Below are positions 1 through 9,290 of a DNA stretch of 64,000 nt, piece after piece. Numbering within the stretch: position 1 is the stretch's first letter; every line of letters begins with the position of its first letter. The position numbers and the translations under genes are program-made. Under the pieces are notes generated by a model. That model saw only the letters and a list, made by a program, of their open reading frames with translations. It did not search any database and was not told where the DNA came from. This DNA comes from Marinobacter sp. BGYM27 (GTDB lineage Bacteria > Pseudomonadota > Gammaproteobacteria > Pseudomonadales > Oleiphilaceae), in assembly GCA_025153445.1 (NCBI GenBank), contig JANZNS010000002.1:62001-126000 (forward strand), given 5' to 3'.

Positions 1-52
1 CCAGCGCCTCAAACTTGGCAATCTCGTTCCGGTCTACGTTTTGCTCGGTCAT
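1..52 (-). CDS. ubiG: UbiG, ubiquinone biosynthesis O-methyltransferase (N-terminal fragment)
   Basis: Only the first 17 codons lie in the window; the gene runs off the left edge. The peptide begins MTEQNVDRNEIAKFEAL, which matches the conserved UbiG N-terminus (NVDxxEIAKFEA). UbiG is the SAM-dependent enzyme that carries out both O-methylations of the ubiquinone ring. An AGGAAAG ribosome site lies upstream of the ATG. It follows mtaD on the same strand with a 41-base gap, the same mtaD-ubiG order I recall from Pseudomonas. The identification rests on a short stretch plus this context. Confidence 0.8.
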   Translation of the reverse strand, partial: MTEQNVDRNEIAKFEAL

Positions 53-93
53 TCTCTGCTTTCCTATGAGGACTGGCTCAGTATCAGATAAAT

Positions 94-1425
94 TCAGCTG
101 TTCTTTATTTTACAGGCCCACTGATCGACTTTCAGCATCAGATCGGGCACATCAATACGGGTCAGCTTGCCACCCTGAACCTGAGGAATACCCCCGATCC
201 AACTATGGCTGAGTTCGCGGCCGTGCTGGCTGTACACCAGATGGGAGACGGGGTCGTAGATTGGCTGGCAAAAGGGGTCGCTCAGATCGAGCGCAATGAC
301 ATCGGCCAGTTTGCCGGCTTCCAGCGAGCCGATTTCATTTTCACGGCCCAGTGCTTTTGCACCATTTATCGTGGCCATGGCCAGCGCTTCGTGAGCCGAC
401 AGGGCTGCTGCATCATCGGCAACGGCCTTGGCAATCAAGGCTGCGGTATTGAGTTCACCGAAGAGGTTGTGATCGTTGTTGCTGGCCGCGCCATCGGTAC
501 CGATCGCAACATTGATGCCGGCTTTCTGAATACGATCAACCGGGCAGAACCCGCTGGCGAGCTTCAGATTGGATTCCGGACAGTGAATGATGTGAGCACC
601 GCTGCTCTTGATCAGATCGAGGTCTGTATCATCAACCTGCGTCATATGAACACACTGGGTCGCCGGCGACAGCAGGCCTATATCGGCCAGGCGCTGACTC
701 GGTCGCAGGCCGGTTTTCTCGAGGGCATCGGTGACCTCAAATGCGGTTTCATGCAAGTGAATCTGGATGGCAATCTGCTTTTGCTTTGCCAGTTTTACAA
801 TGGCCTTGAGCGGTTCATCCGAGACGGTATAGGGCGCATGAGGCCCGATTGCGATGCGGATGTAAGGATCGCCCGCCCACTGTTCGGCAAGCGCTGCGCC
901 TTTGCTCAGGTATTCATCCGGTCCGCTGCCCCAAGGCGTTGGGAAGTCGAGCACAGGGAAACAGATCTGGCCACGAATGCCGATGTCGGATGCGACCTGG
1001 GCCGCTACTTCGGGGAAGAAGTACATATCCGAAAAACAGGTAGTGCCGGTGCGTAGCATTTCAGCGATCGCCAACCGAGTGCCGTCAGCAATGAACTCGC
1101 TGCTGATGAACTTGCCTTCTGCTGGCCAGATGTGCTCGTTCAGCCAGGTCATCAGGGGCAGGTCATCGGCCATACCCCGGAACAGCGACATGGCGGCGTG
1201 GCCGTGGGCGTTGACCAATCCCGGCATGATGGCATGAAGCGGCAGATCTACCGTTTCCCGGGCACGATAGCGTTGATCGGCTTCGGCCTGTGGAACAATG
1301 GCTTCAATCCTGTCGCCCTGGATCAGCAGGGCCTGATGCTCGAGTACCACGCCTGCCGGCACAACAGGAATGAGCCAGCGAGCGTTGATGCGGGTATCGA
1401 CGGCGGTGATGGTGTCAGCAGTCAT
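94..1425 (-). CDS. mtaD: MTA/SAH deaminase (TRZ/ATZ family amidohydrolase)
   Basis: Zinc amidohydrolase of 443 residues that probably deaminates 5'-methylthioadenosine to methylthioinosine, with S-adenosylhomocysteine and 5'-deoxyadenosine as related substrates. Visible family features are the metal pair H74/H76 in VNAHGHAAMSLFRG, a second histidine motif HLHETAFEV, a SNLKLASG stretch and the aspartate in IGTDGAASNN. The open frame extends 20 codons further upstream, but the ATG at 1425 has AGGAAA at good spacing and gives the usual family start. The divergent neighbour is mtnA, and mtnP lies 38 kb away. Both belong to the same salvage route, which favours an MTA deaminase over a guanine or chlorohydrolase role. 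A GC-rich 7-bp inverted repeat (1445-1460) lies in its leader. Confidence 0.88.
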   Translation of the reverse strand: MTADTITAVDTRINARWLIPVVPAGVVLEHQALLIQGDRIEAIVPQAEADQRYRARETVDLPLHAIMPGLVNAHGHAAMSLFRGMADDLPLMTWLNEHIWPAEGKFISSEFIADGTRLAIAEMLRTGTTCFSDMYFFPEVAAQVASDIGIRGQICFPVLDFPTPWGSGPDEYLSKGAALAEQWAGDPYIRIAIGPHAPYTVSDEPLKAIVKLAKQKQIAIQIHLHETAFEVTDALEKTGLRPSQRLADIGLLSPATQCVHMTQVDDTDLDLIKSSGAHIIHCPESNLKLASGFCPVDRIQKAGINVAIGTDGAASNNDHNLFGELNTAALIAKAVADDAAALSAHEALAMATINGAKALGRENEIGSLEAGKLADVIALDLSDPFCQPIYDPVSHLVYSQHGRELSHSWIGGIPQVQGGKLTRIDVPDLMLKVDQWACKIKNS

Positions 1426-1576
1426 GCGTTTCCTGATGGCGCGACGCAGCGCTCGCTGCGCGCTAAAATGCGTTGGAGGGCGCACTCAGCTACGACGCCC
1501 GAATATGCTCGCCAGTATAGCGATCACGTCAGGTATGAACCAGCCGCAGAGGTTCCTTAGGCTGCGCCCTTCTCGT

Positions 1577-1582
1577 TATAAT
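1577..1582 (+). promoter_or_regulatory. Putative -10 element for mtnA
   Basis: A perfect TATAAT lies 52 bases before the mtnA start in the 209-base gap between divergent mtaD and mtnA. The -35 region at 17-18 bases spacing (around 1553-1559) is a poor match to TTGACA, so this is a weak promoter call resting on the -10 alone. Confidence 0.35.
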
Positions 1583-1634
1583 CGATTCAACGCTCCATTT
1601 CCGGACGACCTTTCTGGCAGGACTGCAATTACCC

Positions 1635-2702
1635 ATGAACCCCGTTGATACGCCTTCTATCTCAGACAACGATCTCGGTACCCTCGCAATTCTCTGGCAT
1701 GGCGATCACCTTGCCCTGCTGGATCAGCGTCTGTTGCCCGAGCAGGAAGTCTGGCTGACATACAGCGATCCCCGCATCGTCGCTGACGCGATTCGGGACA
1801 TGGTGGTTCGCGGTGCGCCGGCTATCGGTATCAGTGCCGCTTATGGTGTCGTCCTGGCGGCGAGAGGGGCAGTCCAGAGTCCCGTCTGGAAGCAGAGTAT
1901 CGTCGATGCAATCGACGTGCTGGCGGCGTCCCGTCCTACCGCAGTCAATCTGTTCTGGGCGCTTGATCGCATGCGCTCGCGCCTGCAAAGCTGCGCCAGC
2001 TGTGCCGATGCTATTGCCGGCCTGACAGGAGAAGCAGAAGCGATTCATGCTGAAGATGTCGCTGCCAACCGACTGATGGGGCGCCATGCATTGGATATCA
2101 TGGGGGAAGGCAAATTTGCCGTGCTTACCCACTGCAATACCGGCGCGCTGGCGACCGGAGGCTACGGCACTGCATTGGGCGTGGTGCGCAGTCTGTGGCG
2201 GGCAGGGCGCTTGACCCATGTGTACGCCGACGAAACACGCCCCTGGTTACAGGGCAGTCGGCTGACGGCGTGGGAGCTTCAGCAGGAAGGTATTCCGGTG
2301 ATCCTGAATGCCGACAGCGCCGCAGCCCAGATCTTGCGTCAGGGGGAAGTGCGCTGGGTGATTGTCGGTGCCGACCGGATTACAGCCAACGGTGATGTGG
2401 CGAACAAGATCGGCACCTATTCGCTGTCGATTCTGGCCCGTCATCACAATGTGAAGTTCATGGTCGTAGCGCCCTCCAGCACTGTGGATATGGCGCTGGC
2501 GTCAGGTGAGGCTATTCCGATTGAGGAACGGGACGGCACCGAAGTACGATCGGTGAGGGGCGTTGCTATTGCACCGGAGCACGTTGAGGTGTTCAACCCG
2601 GTTTTTGATGTGACGCCAGCCAGCCTGATTGATGCAATTGTCACCGAGAAGGGGGTTATCGAACAGCCAACTGCCGATAAAATGAAGCAGGTGTTTGGTT
2701 GA
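1635..2702 (+). CDS. mtnA: Methylthioribose-1-phosphate isomerase MtnA
   Basis: Isomerises 5-methylthioribose-1-phosphate to 5-methylthioribulose-1-phosphate in the methionine salvage pathway; cytosolic. The 355-residue length is typical. Family motifs are clear: [18 protein letters not shown] near residue 55, the catalytic cysteine C167 in [33 protein letters not shown] near 197, and the catalytic aspartate D247 in [11 protein letters not shown]. It is divergent from mtaD and convergent with the M16 peptidase. None of the later salvage genes (mtnB, mtnC, mtnD) is in this window. Confidence 0.96.
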   Translation: MNPVDTPSISDNDLGTLAILWHGDHLALLDQRLLPEQEVWLTYSDPRIVADAIRDMVVRGAPAIGISAAYGVVLAARGAVQSPVWKQSIVDAIDVLAASRPTAVNLFWALDRMRSRLQSCASCADAIAGLTGEAEAIHAEDVAANRLMGRHALDIMGEGKFAVLTHCNTGALATGGYGTALGVVRSLWRAGRLTHVYADETRPWLQGSRLTAWELQQEGIPVILNADSAAAQILRQGEVRWVIVGADRITANGDVANKIGTYSLSILARHHNVKFMVVAPSSTVDMALASGEAIPIEERDGTEVRSVRGVAIAPEHVEVFNPVFDVTPASLIDAIVTEKGVIEQPTADKMKQVFG

Positions 2703-2720
2703 GCGAATAGTCACAGTGTG

Positions 2721-2750
2721 CCCGTGTAGCCGAAGCTTCGGCTACACGGG
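2721..2750. terminator. Bidirectional terminator between mtnA and M16 peptidase
   Basis: A perfect 30-base palindrome, two 15-base arms with no formal spacer (arms start CCCGTGTAGC and end GCTACACGGG), sits 18 bases after the mtnA stop and 24 bases from the convergent peptidase stop. T-runs on either side are short, but the stem is very stable and the position is right. Confidence 0.75.
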
Positions 2751-2774
2751 CGAGTTTCTCCCCACTAATTCTTA

Positions 2775-5624
2775 TCAATAAACGAAAGGCGCGCTACGCA
2801 AGGCGTCACTTTGTTCTTCAGTATCCGGCGCTTCGGTGGCGGTGAATACCCGCAATGCGTGTTGCCTGGGCTTGATGGTCTTTTTATAGAGCGTGATCAG
2901 ATCGTCCAGTTCGGTGCCACGAATCGCATCAGCCAGCTTCTCGCGACTGTCGAACCCGGTCGCGCCGCGATCAATCTCGCGCCAGTAGCGTTCTGAAATC
3001 TCGCCAAGCTGGCGGTCCCGCTCCAGTAACTGGCTGATTACGGCCTGTTTCTCCCGATCCAGATCTTTCTCGCTGAGGCCGGTGAGCTGCGCTTCAAAAT
3101 CGTTCAGAAACTTATCGACGGCGCTATCAATAGCCTTCATATCGGCCGATGGTGATTGCACCATAAAGCCCAGAGCAGGTACTTCAAGCATTTCGAAGGA
3201 AGAGCCGGAGACAATGTAGCCCAGCTGCTGCTGTGTGCGGATGCTTTCGTAGAAAGGTGTGCCGATGATCTGGGCCAGCAACTGGTAGCGGGCGCGTTCT
3301 GCGAAACGGGTGGAGTTCCCCTGAATATAAAGCGCGTAGCCGGTGTCCGGATGATCAACTTGCAGAGCGATGTCCGTCAGTTCTTCAGGTAGTTGGCGCA
3401 CACCGCTACGGGGCACCTTGGCGATGGTGCTGTCTTCCAGCAGCAGCGCATGGGCCTGTTGCTGGAGATTAATCGCGGCCGCTTCGGTGAGGTTGCCGTG
3501 GGCGAGCATGACCGGATCGATCTGGTCAAGGAACTTGTCTGCGAAGGCACGTAACTCCTCAAGCGTGACGGTCTTTGCCTCGGCTAGTTGATCCTCGGCG
3601 GACCAGGCGCCTTCGATCAGCGCTGACTGGAGTTCGGAGGTAGCCTGTTGCACCGGCTTCTGCTTTTTCTCGTTACGCAGACTCTCCAGCAGACGGTCGC
3701 GATTGATCTCAAAGCGGTCTTCGGCGATTTCCGGGTGAGCGACCTGGCCCATAATCCGGCGCATCAGTACATGCAGTTTGTCATTATAGCCGCCGACCCT
3801 CAGGGTGATGCCGCGCAAGTGCGAGTAGACCGCGTAATCAAGGCCGGCAAGTTGAGCCGGGTAGGCATAGGCATTGAGATTGTCCTGGATGCTGTCCACC
3901 AGAAGTTGCGTCAGTACCTGGCCTCGTGCTGAATCGTGGGTAAGTAGCGAGCGAAGGCTCATGTACACGTTAGCTTTAGGGGTATTGAATTGCTTGTCGC
4001 GGGCATACCAGAGCGTTGGCTCGCCCGAGCCTTTCAGTAGCATCGGCTTATCCATGGTGTCGCCTGTCACCATGTCGAAATTCTCCGGAATAAACGGGTT
4101 GGGCTCGGGGAGTTTCAGCTCGCTGACCAGCTCCTCAGGGGCTTTTGCCAGCTCAGTGTCTTTCAGGGATTTGACCTGATAGACGGTATCGTATCGTTCG
4201 GTATGGGGCGCGTTGTCAGCTAAAGGCTGCTGCGACAGGATAGAGATCCGCACATTGTTCCGGTTCAGGCGGTCGAGCACTTTCGCGTACTTTTGCGGCG
4301 CATACGATTCCATCATGTATGGTGCCTGCAGGATGTCTTTTGGCGCGACATCCTGCATTTGCATTGCCAGCCCACTGACCTTGCCAATTGGCGAGGAGGC
4401 TTCCTGAAAACGGAAAGCGGTTTCCGAGAGTTGGCTGATTTCATCGAAATACTGTTGCTTGATGCCCTCGTTGCGAATCATCTCGATGTAGTCGAACGTC
4501 AGGTCAACTACAGACTGCCAGCGCTCCAAACCTTTCGGCGTGAGGGACATCTGGATGTTAAGTGTTGCCTCGTGGCCGGTGTCTTGCCCCTGGCCCGCTG
4601 AGAGGCGCTCGGCCAGGCCCGCATTTTTTAATACATTGAGCAGGCTGCCCTGACCCTCGTGGCCCAACAGATTGGCAATATAACCGGTTGGCTTGTCTGC
4701 ATAATCATCACGCTGGGATGGCAACGGGAAGCTTAGCTCGAGCTGCCGGACTTCTTTCAGCGATTGCACCTGCAACAGGGCTGGCAAGAATCCGGGGGCA
4801 TACATTGGCTGCGTATGTTCGGTGGCAGACAGCTGGCGGTTCTCAATCGCCGAGAATCGGGGACGAACCATTTTCTCCAGATCGCCAAGGGATTGCTTGC
4901 CGTAAACCACGAGCGTCATCAGATTGGCTGAATAGTGGGCCTTCCAGAAAGCGACCAGGTCATCCCGAACAGGCGAGTCAGGCCGGTCCGCCAGTGTATC
5001 CAGGCTGCCAACGGCAAAATGGCTAAGAGGATGCTCAGGGTTGAAGGTGGCTTTCTCTGCTGAGTAAAAGCGGCGGCCATCGTCCTTCAGCTTGGAGGAG
5101 TACTCCGAGTTGACGGCATTCTTTTCCCTGTCTACCAGATCGGCCGTGAATAGCGGTGCTGAGAACTGTTGGGCAAACCGGTCCAGCGCAGGCTCCAGTG
5201 AATCAGCCTGAATATCGAAGAAGTAGTTGGTGTCCTGGAATGCGGTAAATGCATTGTGATTGCCACCGTGGCTCGCAATAAACTGCTGGTACTCGCCCGG
5301 CTTGGGATACTTCTTGGTGCCGAGGAACAGCATGTGTTCCAGGAAGTGCGCAATGCCTTCGCGTCCCACCGGGTCATCGCCGCTGCCCACTGCAACGTTA
5401 AGCGCCGCGGCGGCCTTGTCTGCATCAGGATCGGATATCAGCAATGCTTTCAGGCCATTGTCCAGCTCAATAAACCGGTAATTGTTGCTGTCGTTGGGGC
5501 TTTTGACCGGGTCGACGGCGGCCCAGAGGCTGCTGCTGAATGCGACAAAAAACAGGGTTAACAAGCATTGAGTGAGGGTTGAGCGGACAGAGAAGCGGGC
5601 GGCATGGACGCGGCTGATCAACAC
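2775..5624 (-). CDS. M16 (insulinase/pitrilysin) family zinc peptidase, exported
   Basis: A 949-residue metallopeptidase of the protease III/insulysin size class, expected to degrade peptides in the periplasm. Near the N-terminus is a basic stretch, then a hydrophobic segment ending SSLWAA, read as a signal peptide. The inverted zinc motif HxxEH is present as HFLEHMLFLGTKKYP, with the downstream glutamate in NAVNSEYSSKLKDDGRR. Three further M16-like repeats follow, lacking the zinc motif as usual. It is a single-gene unit: a terminator palindrome follows and a 99-residue unknown gene lies upstream on the same strand. A possible hairpin (5659-5684) with no T-run lies in the 112-base gap between them. 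Confidence 0.92.
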   Translation of the reverse strand: MLISRVHAARFSVRSTLTQCLLTLFFVAFSSSLWAAVDPVKSPNDSNNYRFIELDNGLKALLISDPDADKAAAALNVAVGSGDDPVGREGIAHFLEHMLFLGTKKYPKPGEYQQFIASHGGNHNAFTAFQDTNYFFDIQADSLEPALDRFAQQFSAPLFTADLVDREKNAVNSEYSSKLKDDGRRFYSAEKATFNPEHPLSHFAVGSLDTLADRPDSPVRDDLVAFWKAHYSANLMTLVVYGKQSLGDLEKMVRPRFSAIENRQLSATEHTQPMYAPGFLPALLQVQSLKEVRQLELSFPLPSQRDDYADKPTGYIANLLGHEGQGSLLNVLKNAGLAERLSAGQGQDTGHEATLNIQMSLTPKGLERWQSVVDLTFDYIEMIRNEGIKQQYFDEISQLSETAFRFQEASSPIGKVSGLAMQMQDVAPKDILQAPYMMESYAPQKYAKVLDRLNRNNVRISILSQQPLADNAPHTERYDTVYQVKSLKDTELAKAPEELVSELKLPEPNPFIPENFDMVTGDTMDKPMLLKGSGEPTLWYARDKQFNTPKANVYMSLRSLLTHDSARGQVLTQLLVDSIQDNLNAYAYPAQLAGLDYAVYSHLRGITLRVGGYNDKLHVLMRRIMGQVAHPEIAEDRFEINRDRLLESLRNEKKQKPVQQATSELQSALIEGAWSAEDQLAEAKTVTLEELRAFADKFLDQIDPVMLAHGNLTEAAAINLQQQAHALLLEDSTIAKVPRSGVRQLPEELTDIALQVDHPDTGYALYIQGNSTRFAERARYQLLAQIIGTPFYESIRTQQQLGYIVSGSSFEMLEVPALGFMVQSPSADMKAIDSAVDKFLNDFEAQLTGLSEKDLDREKQAVISQLLERDRQLGEISERYWREIDRGATGFDSREKLADAIRGTELDDLITLYKKTIKPRQHALRVFTATEAPDTEEQSDALRSAPFVY

Positions 5625-5736
5625 GGAAATCCTCTTGCGGCAGTTTGTTTTGAATGGCGCGCCGGCTCAGGTGTGGGCCGGCGCTGTCTTCAATGAGATT
5701 GCAGTGCTCTTTAGCACAACGGTTAAGCCAACGGGT

Positions 5737-6036
5737 TCAGTGAACCGGTTTGTTGATTGCGTTATAGCCGGATTTTCCCAGCGTTTTGCGCGCAAGATCG
5801 GCAGAGGCTTCTGCATCCAGCTGACCTGATGCAATGCGTTCAAGCACCGTGCTCATGACGGCGAGCGATTGGCGATAGTCTTCAAACTCGTGTTGGAACG
5901 CATCATCAATTGCGTCATACACCAGTTGAACTTTCTCTTCACGGCTTTGCTCACTCGGTCCTGAGTTGTTGATTGCGCGCAGGCAGGCGCGGGCAATCTT
6001 GATGTAACGCTCGGAATTGGCGTCTTTCTCAGACAT
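5737..6036 (-). CDS. Conserved hypothetical protein, 99 residues
   Basis: I do not recognise a named family. The protein starts MSEKDANSERYIKIARACL and is rich in charged residues and predicted helix, with no signal peptide or membrane segment and no cysteine motif apart from one Cys near residue 18. An AGGAG ribosome site sits 6 bases before the ATG, which supports real translation. It lies upstream of the M16 peptidase on the same strand (112-base gap) and divergent from the fatty acyl-CoA reductase. It probably encodes a small soluble cytoplasmic protein of unknown role. Confidence 0.7.
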   Translation of the reverse strand: MSEKDANSERYIKIARACLRAINNSGPSEQSREEKVQLVYDAIDDAFQHEFEDYRQSLAVMSTVLERIASGQLDAEASADLARKTLGKSGYNAINKPVH

Positions 6037-6455
6037 GGTGTGCTCCTTAAAAGTTCACAGGCTGCGAATTATGGCATCGTCGTCGCTTCAATGCATACGG
6101 TTATGCTGATCGTGACGTCGTTGCAATCTGCTTGAATTGGCTGCTATTGGCGGATGCCGCCAGTGTGCCAGAATCGATCTCACGGCAGCTCAACCCTGTG
6201 CTAGGCTTTTCAGTGGCCGGCGCCCGCGTTTTTTGAACGCTGTTCGACGTTTGTCCGGTTTAGTGAATTCAGGTTATTTGAATAAATACTCTAATAAAAA
6301 CAGGGGTCTGGTGAGTAATTGCTCTAATAAATTCCGGTACTTGGGGAATCTGTTGGAGTAGAATTCCACCGACTTCAGGGATGGTGTACGCGACCCGGCA
6401 GAGGGCGCGCGGAACCCTAATAAATTGAACAATAGTAATAACGGATGGGCAAAGT
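6037..6455. other. 419-base intergenic control region before the fatty acyl-CoA reductase
   Basis: No credible gene: the short frames here lack ribosome sites and family resemblance. The left part is ordinary GC content, while 6240-6360 and 6410-6455 are clearly AT-rich. The region must carry the promoters of the divergent 99-residue gene and the reductase, but I cannot place confident -35/-10 pairs. The AT-rich part holds a repeated decamer, listed separately. Confidence 0.6.
6289..6424 (+). repeat. Three copies of a CTCTAATAAA decamer in the reductase leader
   Basis: CTCTAATAAA occurs exactly at 6289-6298 and 6322-6331, 33 bases apart (about three helical turns), and as CCCTAATAAA at 6415-6424. 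The copies lie on one face of the helix in the AT-rich region before the fatty acyl-CoA reductase. They may be activator or repressor sites, or simply AT-rich leader sequence. Confidence 0.4.
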
Positions 6456-8441
6456 ATGGATTATTTCCTGACGGGTGGAACCGGCTTTATTGGTCGCTTT
6501 CTGATCGACAAACTGTTGAAGCGGGGTGGCACGGTTCACGTGCTGGTGCGTAAAGAGTCAGTTGAGAAGCTGAACGTCTTGCGCGAACGTTGGGGCGACA
6601 ACGAAAGCCGGGTCAAAGCCGTCGTTGGTGATCTTACTCAGCCCAATCTGGGGATTGATTCGGCCGTTCTTGGCAGTTTGAAGGGCAAGGTGGATCACTT
6701 TTTCCATCTGGCTGCTGTATATGACATGGGGGCTGATGAGGCCTCACAGATCGCAACCAATATCGATGGCACGCAGCAGGCGCTGAATGCGGCTGAAGCC
6801 ATGTCAGCCGGTTGTTTCCATCATGTGTCGTCTATTGCGGCGGCGGGTATGTTCAAAGGCACCTTCCGCGAAGACATGTTTGAGGAAGCGGAAAAGCTCA
6901 ATCATCCATACCTGCGCACCAAACACGATTCGGAAAAGCTGGTCCGCGATGCCTGCAAAATCCCGTTCCGCATTTATCGCCCGGGTATGGTCATTGGCCA
7001 CTCGAAAACGGGTGAAATGGATAAGGTCGATGGCCCTTACTATTTCTTCAAGATGATCCAGAAAATCCGTGGCGCTCTGCCGCAGTGGATGCCAACAATC
7101 GGTATTGAAGGTGGCCGCCTGAATATTGTGCCGGTCGATTTCGTGGTGAACGCGCTGGATCACATCGCCCACGTTGAAGGCGAGGACGGTAACTGCTTCC
7201 ATCTGGTTGATTCTGACCCGTACAAGGTGGGTGAAATCCTCAATATCTTCAGCGAAGCGGGCCACGCCCCCCGCATGGCGATGCGAATTGATAACCGCAT
7301 GTTCGGTTTTATTCCGCCATTTATTCGCCAGAGCCTGAAGAACCTGCCACCGGTCAAGCGTCTGACCAGCGCAGTTCTGGACGATATGGGCATTCCGCCG
7401 TCGGTGATGTCATTTATTAACTATCCGACCCGATTTGATGCCCGTGAGACGGAGCGCGTGCTCCAGGGCACCGGCATCGAAGTGCCCCGTTTGCCGGACT
7501 ATTCGCCGGTGATCTGGGATTACTGGGAGCGTCACCTCGACCCCGATCTGTTCAAGGATCGTACCCTGCGTGGCACGGTTGAAGGTCGGGTTTGCGTTGT
7601 CACAGGTGCAACATCCGGTATCGGGCTGGCAACCGCTCAGAAACTGGCAGATGCCGGTGCCATTCTGGTCATTGGCGCCCGCAAGCCGGAGCGTCTGCAC
7701 GAAGTGGCAGCAGAGCTGGAATCCCGTGGCGCCAGCGTGCACCCGTATCAGTGCGACTTTTCCGATATGGAAGAGTGCGATCGCTTCGTGCACACCGTGT
7801 TGGATAACCACGGTCACGTCGATGTTCTGGTCAATAACGCAGGTCGTTCGATTCGTCGTTCACTTGATCTTGCCTTCGACCGTTTCCACGATTTTGAACG
7901 CACAATGCAACTGAACTACTTCGGTTCTGTTCGTCTGATCATGGGTTTTGCGCCGGCTATGCTAGAGCGCCGTCGTGGTCATGTGGTGAATATTTCATCT
8001 ATTGGTGTGCTCACCAACGCACCGCGCTTCTCGGCGTATGTGGCATCCAAGTCTGCACTTGATGCATTCAGCCGCTGTGCGGCGGCGGAGTGGTCTGATC
8101 GCAACGTGACCTTCACCACCATCAACATGCCACTGGTCAAAACTCCGATGATCGCGCCGACCAAGATCTATGACTCGGTGCCGACGTTGACCCCGGAGGA
8201 AGCGGCCGACATGGTGGCTGAGGCAATCATCTACCGGCCCAAGCGCATTGCGACTCGTCTGGGCACTTTTGCGCAGGTGCTGCACGCCATTGCGCCGAAG
8301 CTGGGTGAGATTGTGATGAACTCCGGTTACCGGATGTTCCCGGATACTGCAGCAGCGTCGGGCTCCAAGTCTGGCGAAAAGCCGAAGGTTTCATCCGAGC
8401 AGGTGGCGTTCGCTGCAATTATGCGCGGCATCTACTGGTAA
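6456..8441 (+). CDS. Fatty acyl-CoA reductase, two-domain SDR fusion (alcohol-forming)
   Basis: Probably reduces long-chain fatty acyl-CoA to fatty alcohol with NADPH, feeding wax ester synthesis. The 661-residue length and architecture match the reductase described from Marinobacter. Residues 1-370 form an extended SDR/thioester-reductase domain with the nucleotide motif GGTGFIG (7-13), S125/S126 and Y152/K156. Residues from about 370 form a classical SDR domain with VTGATSGIG near 380, NNAG near 460 and the catalytic Y528/K532 in YVASK. The ribosome site before the ATG is weak (GGATGGG). It is monocistronic: a strong terminator follows. The product could be an aldehyde in some conditions; both SDR active sites look intact, which fits four-electron reduction. 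Confidence 0.92.
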   Translation: MDYFLTGGTGFIGRFLIDKLLKRGGTVHVLVRKESVEKLNVLRERWGDNESRVKAVVGDLTQPNLGIDSAVLGSLKGKVDHFFHLAAVYDMGADEASQIATNIDGTQQALNAAEAMSAGCFHHVSSIAAAGMFKGTFREDMFEEAEKLNHPYLRTKHDSEKLVRDACKIPFRIYRPGMVIGHSKTGEMDKVDGPYYFFKMIQKIRGALPQWMPTIGIEGGRLNIVPVDFVVNALDHIAHVEGEDGNCFHLVDSDPYKVGEILNIFSEAGHAPRMAMRIDNRMFGFIPPFIRQSLKNLPPVKRLTSAVLDDMGIPPSVMSFINYPTRFDARETERVLQGTGIEVPRLPDYSPVIWDYWERHLDPDLFKDRTLRGTVEGRVCVVTGATSGIGLATAQKLADAGAILVIGARKPERLHEVAAELESRGASVHPYQCDFSDMEECDRFVHTVLDNHGHVDVLVNNAGRSIRRSLDLAFDRFHDFERTMQLNYFGSVRLIMGFAPAMLERRRGHVVNISSIGVLTNAPRFSAYVASKSALDAFSRCAAAEWSDRNVTFTTINMPLVKTPMIAPTKIYDSVPTLTPEEAADMVAEAIIYRPKRIATRLGTFAQVLHAIAPKLGEIVMNSGYRMFPDTAAASGSKSGEKPKVSSEQVAFAAIMRGIYW

Positions 8442-8466
8442 GCTTTGATTTATCGTTGAAAACCCA

Positions 8467-8496
8467 AAAGGCCGGTGCATATGCACCGGCCTTTTT
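8467..8496. terminator. Terminator after fatty acyl-CoA reductase
   Basis: A 14-bp perfect inverted repeat (AAAGGCCGGTGCAT and its complement) is followed by a T-run, 25 bases after the reductase stop. The A-run on the left also makes it usable from the other strand. Confidence 0.92.
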
Positions 8497-8530
8497 GCAT
8501 TCAAAGACATGGCATCAGCGTATCTGGGCT

Positions 8531-8560
8531 AATAAAAAATCCCGCGTTGGCGGGATTGTT
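8531..8560 (-). terminator. Terminator after rnt
   Basis: Hairpin AATCCCGC-loop-GCGGGATT (8538-8557); read on the minus strand it is followed by six T. It lies 19 bases beyond the rnt stop, so it ends the pyrC-rnt unit. Confidence 0.88.
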
Positions 8561-8578
8561 TGTTTGCAGAAGTCTGAT

Positions 8579-9265
8579 TCAGGCTTTATCAGCGTCAGCG
8601 CTTTCTTCGTCAACGGGCGCTTCTTCAACTGGCGGTGGCGGAAAACCACCCAGCTCCTTCCAGCGATTCACGATGCCGCAGAACAGATCAGCTGTTTTCT
8701 CTGCATCGTACGCCGCTGAGTGTGCTTCACGACTACTGAAAGGAATGCCTGCAAGTTTACACGCGCGTGCCAGGACCGTGTGGCCGTACGCCAGGCCCGC
8801 CAGAGTTGCGGTGTCAAAGGTGGAGAACGGGTGGAATGGGTTGCGCTTGATGCCACAACGATCAGACGCAGCAAACAGGAAGTTATGGTCGAAGGTTGCG
8901 TTGTGGCCGACCAGTACCGCGCGTTTACAACCCTGATGCTTGATGGCCTTGCGGATCGGGCCAAACAGGTCATTCAGCGCATCCATTTCATGTACGGCGT
9001 CCCGCTCGGGATCCCAGGGGTCAATGCCGGTAAAGTCGAGTGCAGACTGCTCGAGATTAGCATTGTCAAAAGGATGAACCTGGTAAGCGATGGTGTCGCC
9101 GCGACGCAGCATACCGTCGTCATCCATCTCGATCAGAACGGCGGCCACTTCCAGCAGGGCATCGGTCTGTGAGTTGAAACCGCCGGTTTCGACGTCTACG
9201 ACTACCGGCAGGAACCCGCGAAAACGTGCGGCCATGGGGGAGGTCAGATTCTCTTCCTCAGTCAC
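8579..9265 (-). CDS. rnt: Ribonuclease T
   Basis: A 3'-5' exoribonuclease of the DEDDh family that trims the 3' ends of tRNA and other stable RNAs. Of 228 residues, the first motif is D24/E26 in VDVETGGF, followed by the central aspartate in [12 protein letters not shown], and by the catalytic histidine and last aspartate in [14 protein letters not shown]. The N-terminus [18 protein letters not shown] aligns with E. coli RNase T without an extension. An acidic tail of about 20 residues follows the usual end. It lies 25 bases downstream of pyrC on the same strand, an order shared with Pseudomonas. Confidence 0.96.
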   Translation of the reverse strand: MTEEENLTSPMAARFRGFLPVVVDVETGGFNSQTDALLEVAAVLIEMDDDGMLRRGDTIAYQVHPFDNANLEQSALDFTGIDPWDPERDAVHEMDALNDLFGPIRKAIKHQGCKRAVLVGHNATFDHNFLFAASDRCGIKRNPFHPFSTFDTATLAGLAYGHTVLARACKLAGIPFSSREAHSAAYDAEKTADLFCGIVNRWKELGGFPPPPVEEAPVDEESADADKA

Positions 9266-9290
9266 TGAAGACCCTTACTGTTAGCGAATT

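Noticed and set aside
205-1056. 283-codon plus-strand frame opposite mtaD
   Set aside because: Antisense shadow of a well-supported amidohydrolase with no recognisable protein features.
1445-1460. CGCAGCG-CT-CGCTGCG hairpin in the mtaD leader as a riboswitch
   Set aside because: It is a lone short GC-rich stem with no conserved aptamer elements; noted only as a local inverted repeat.
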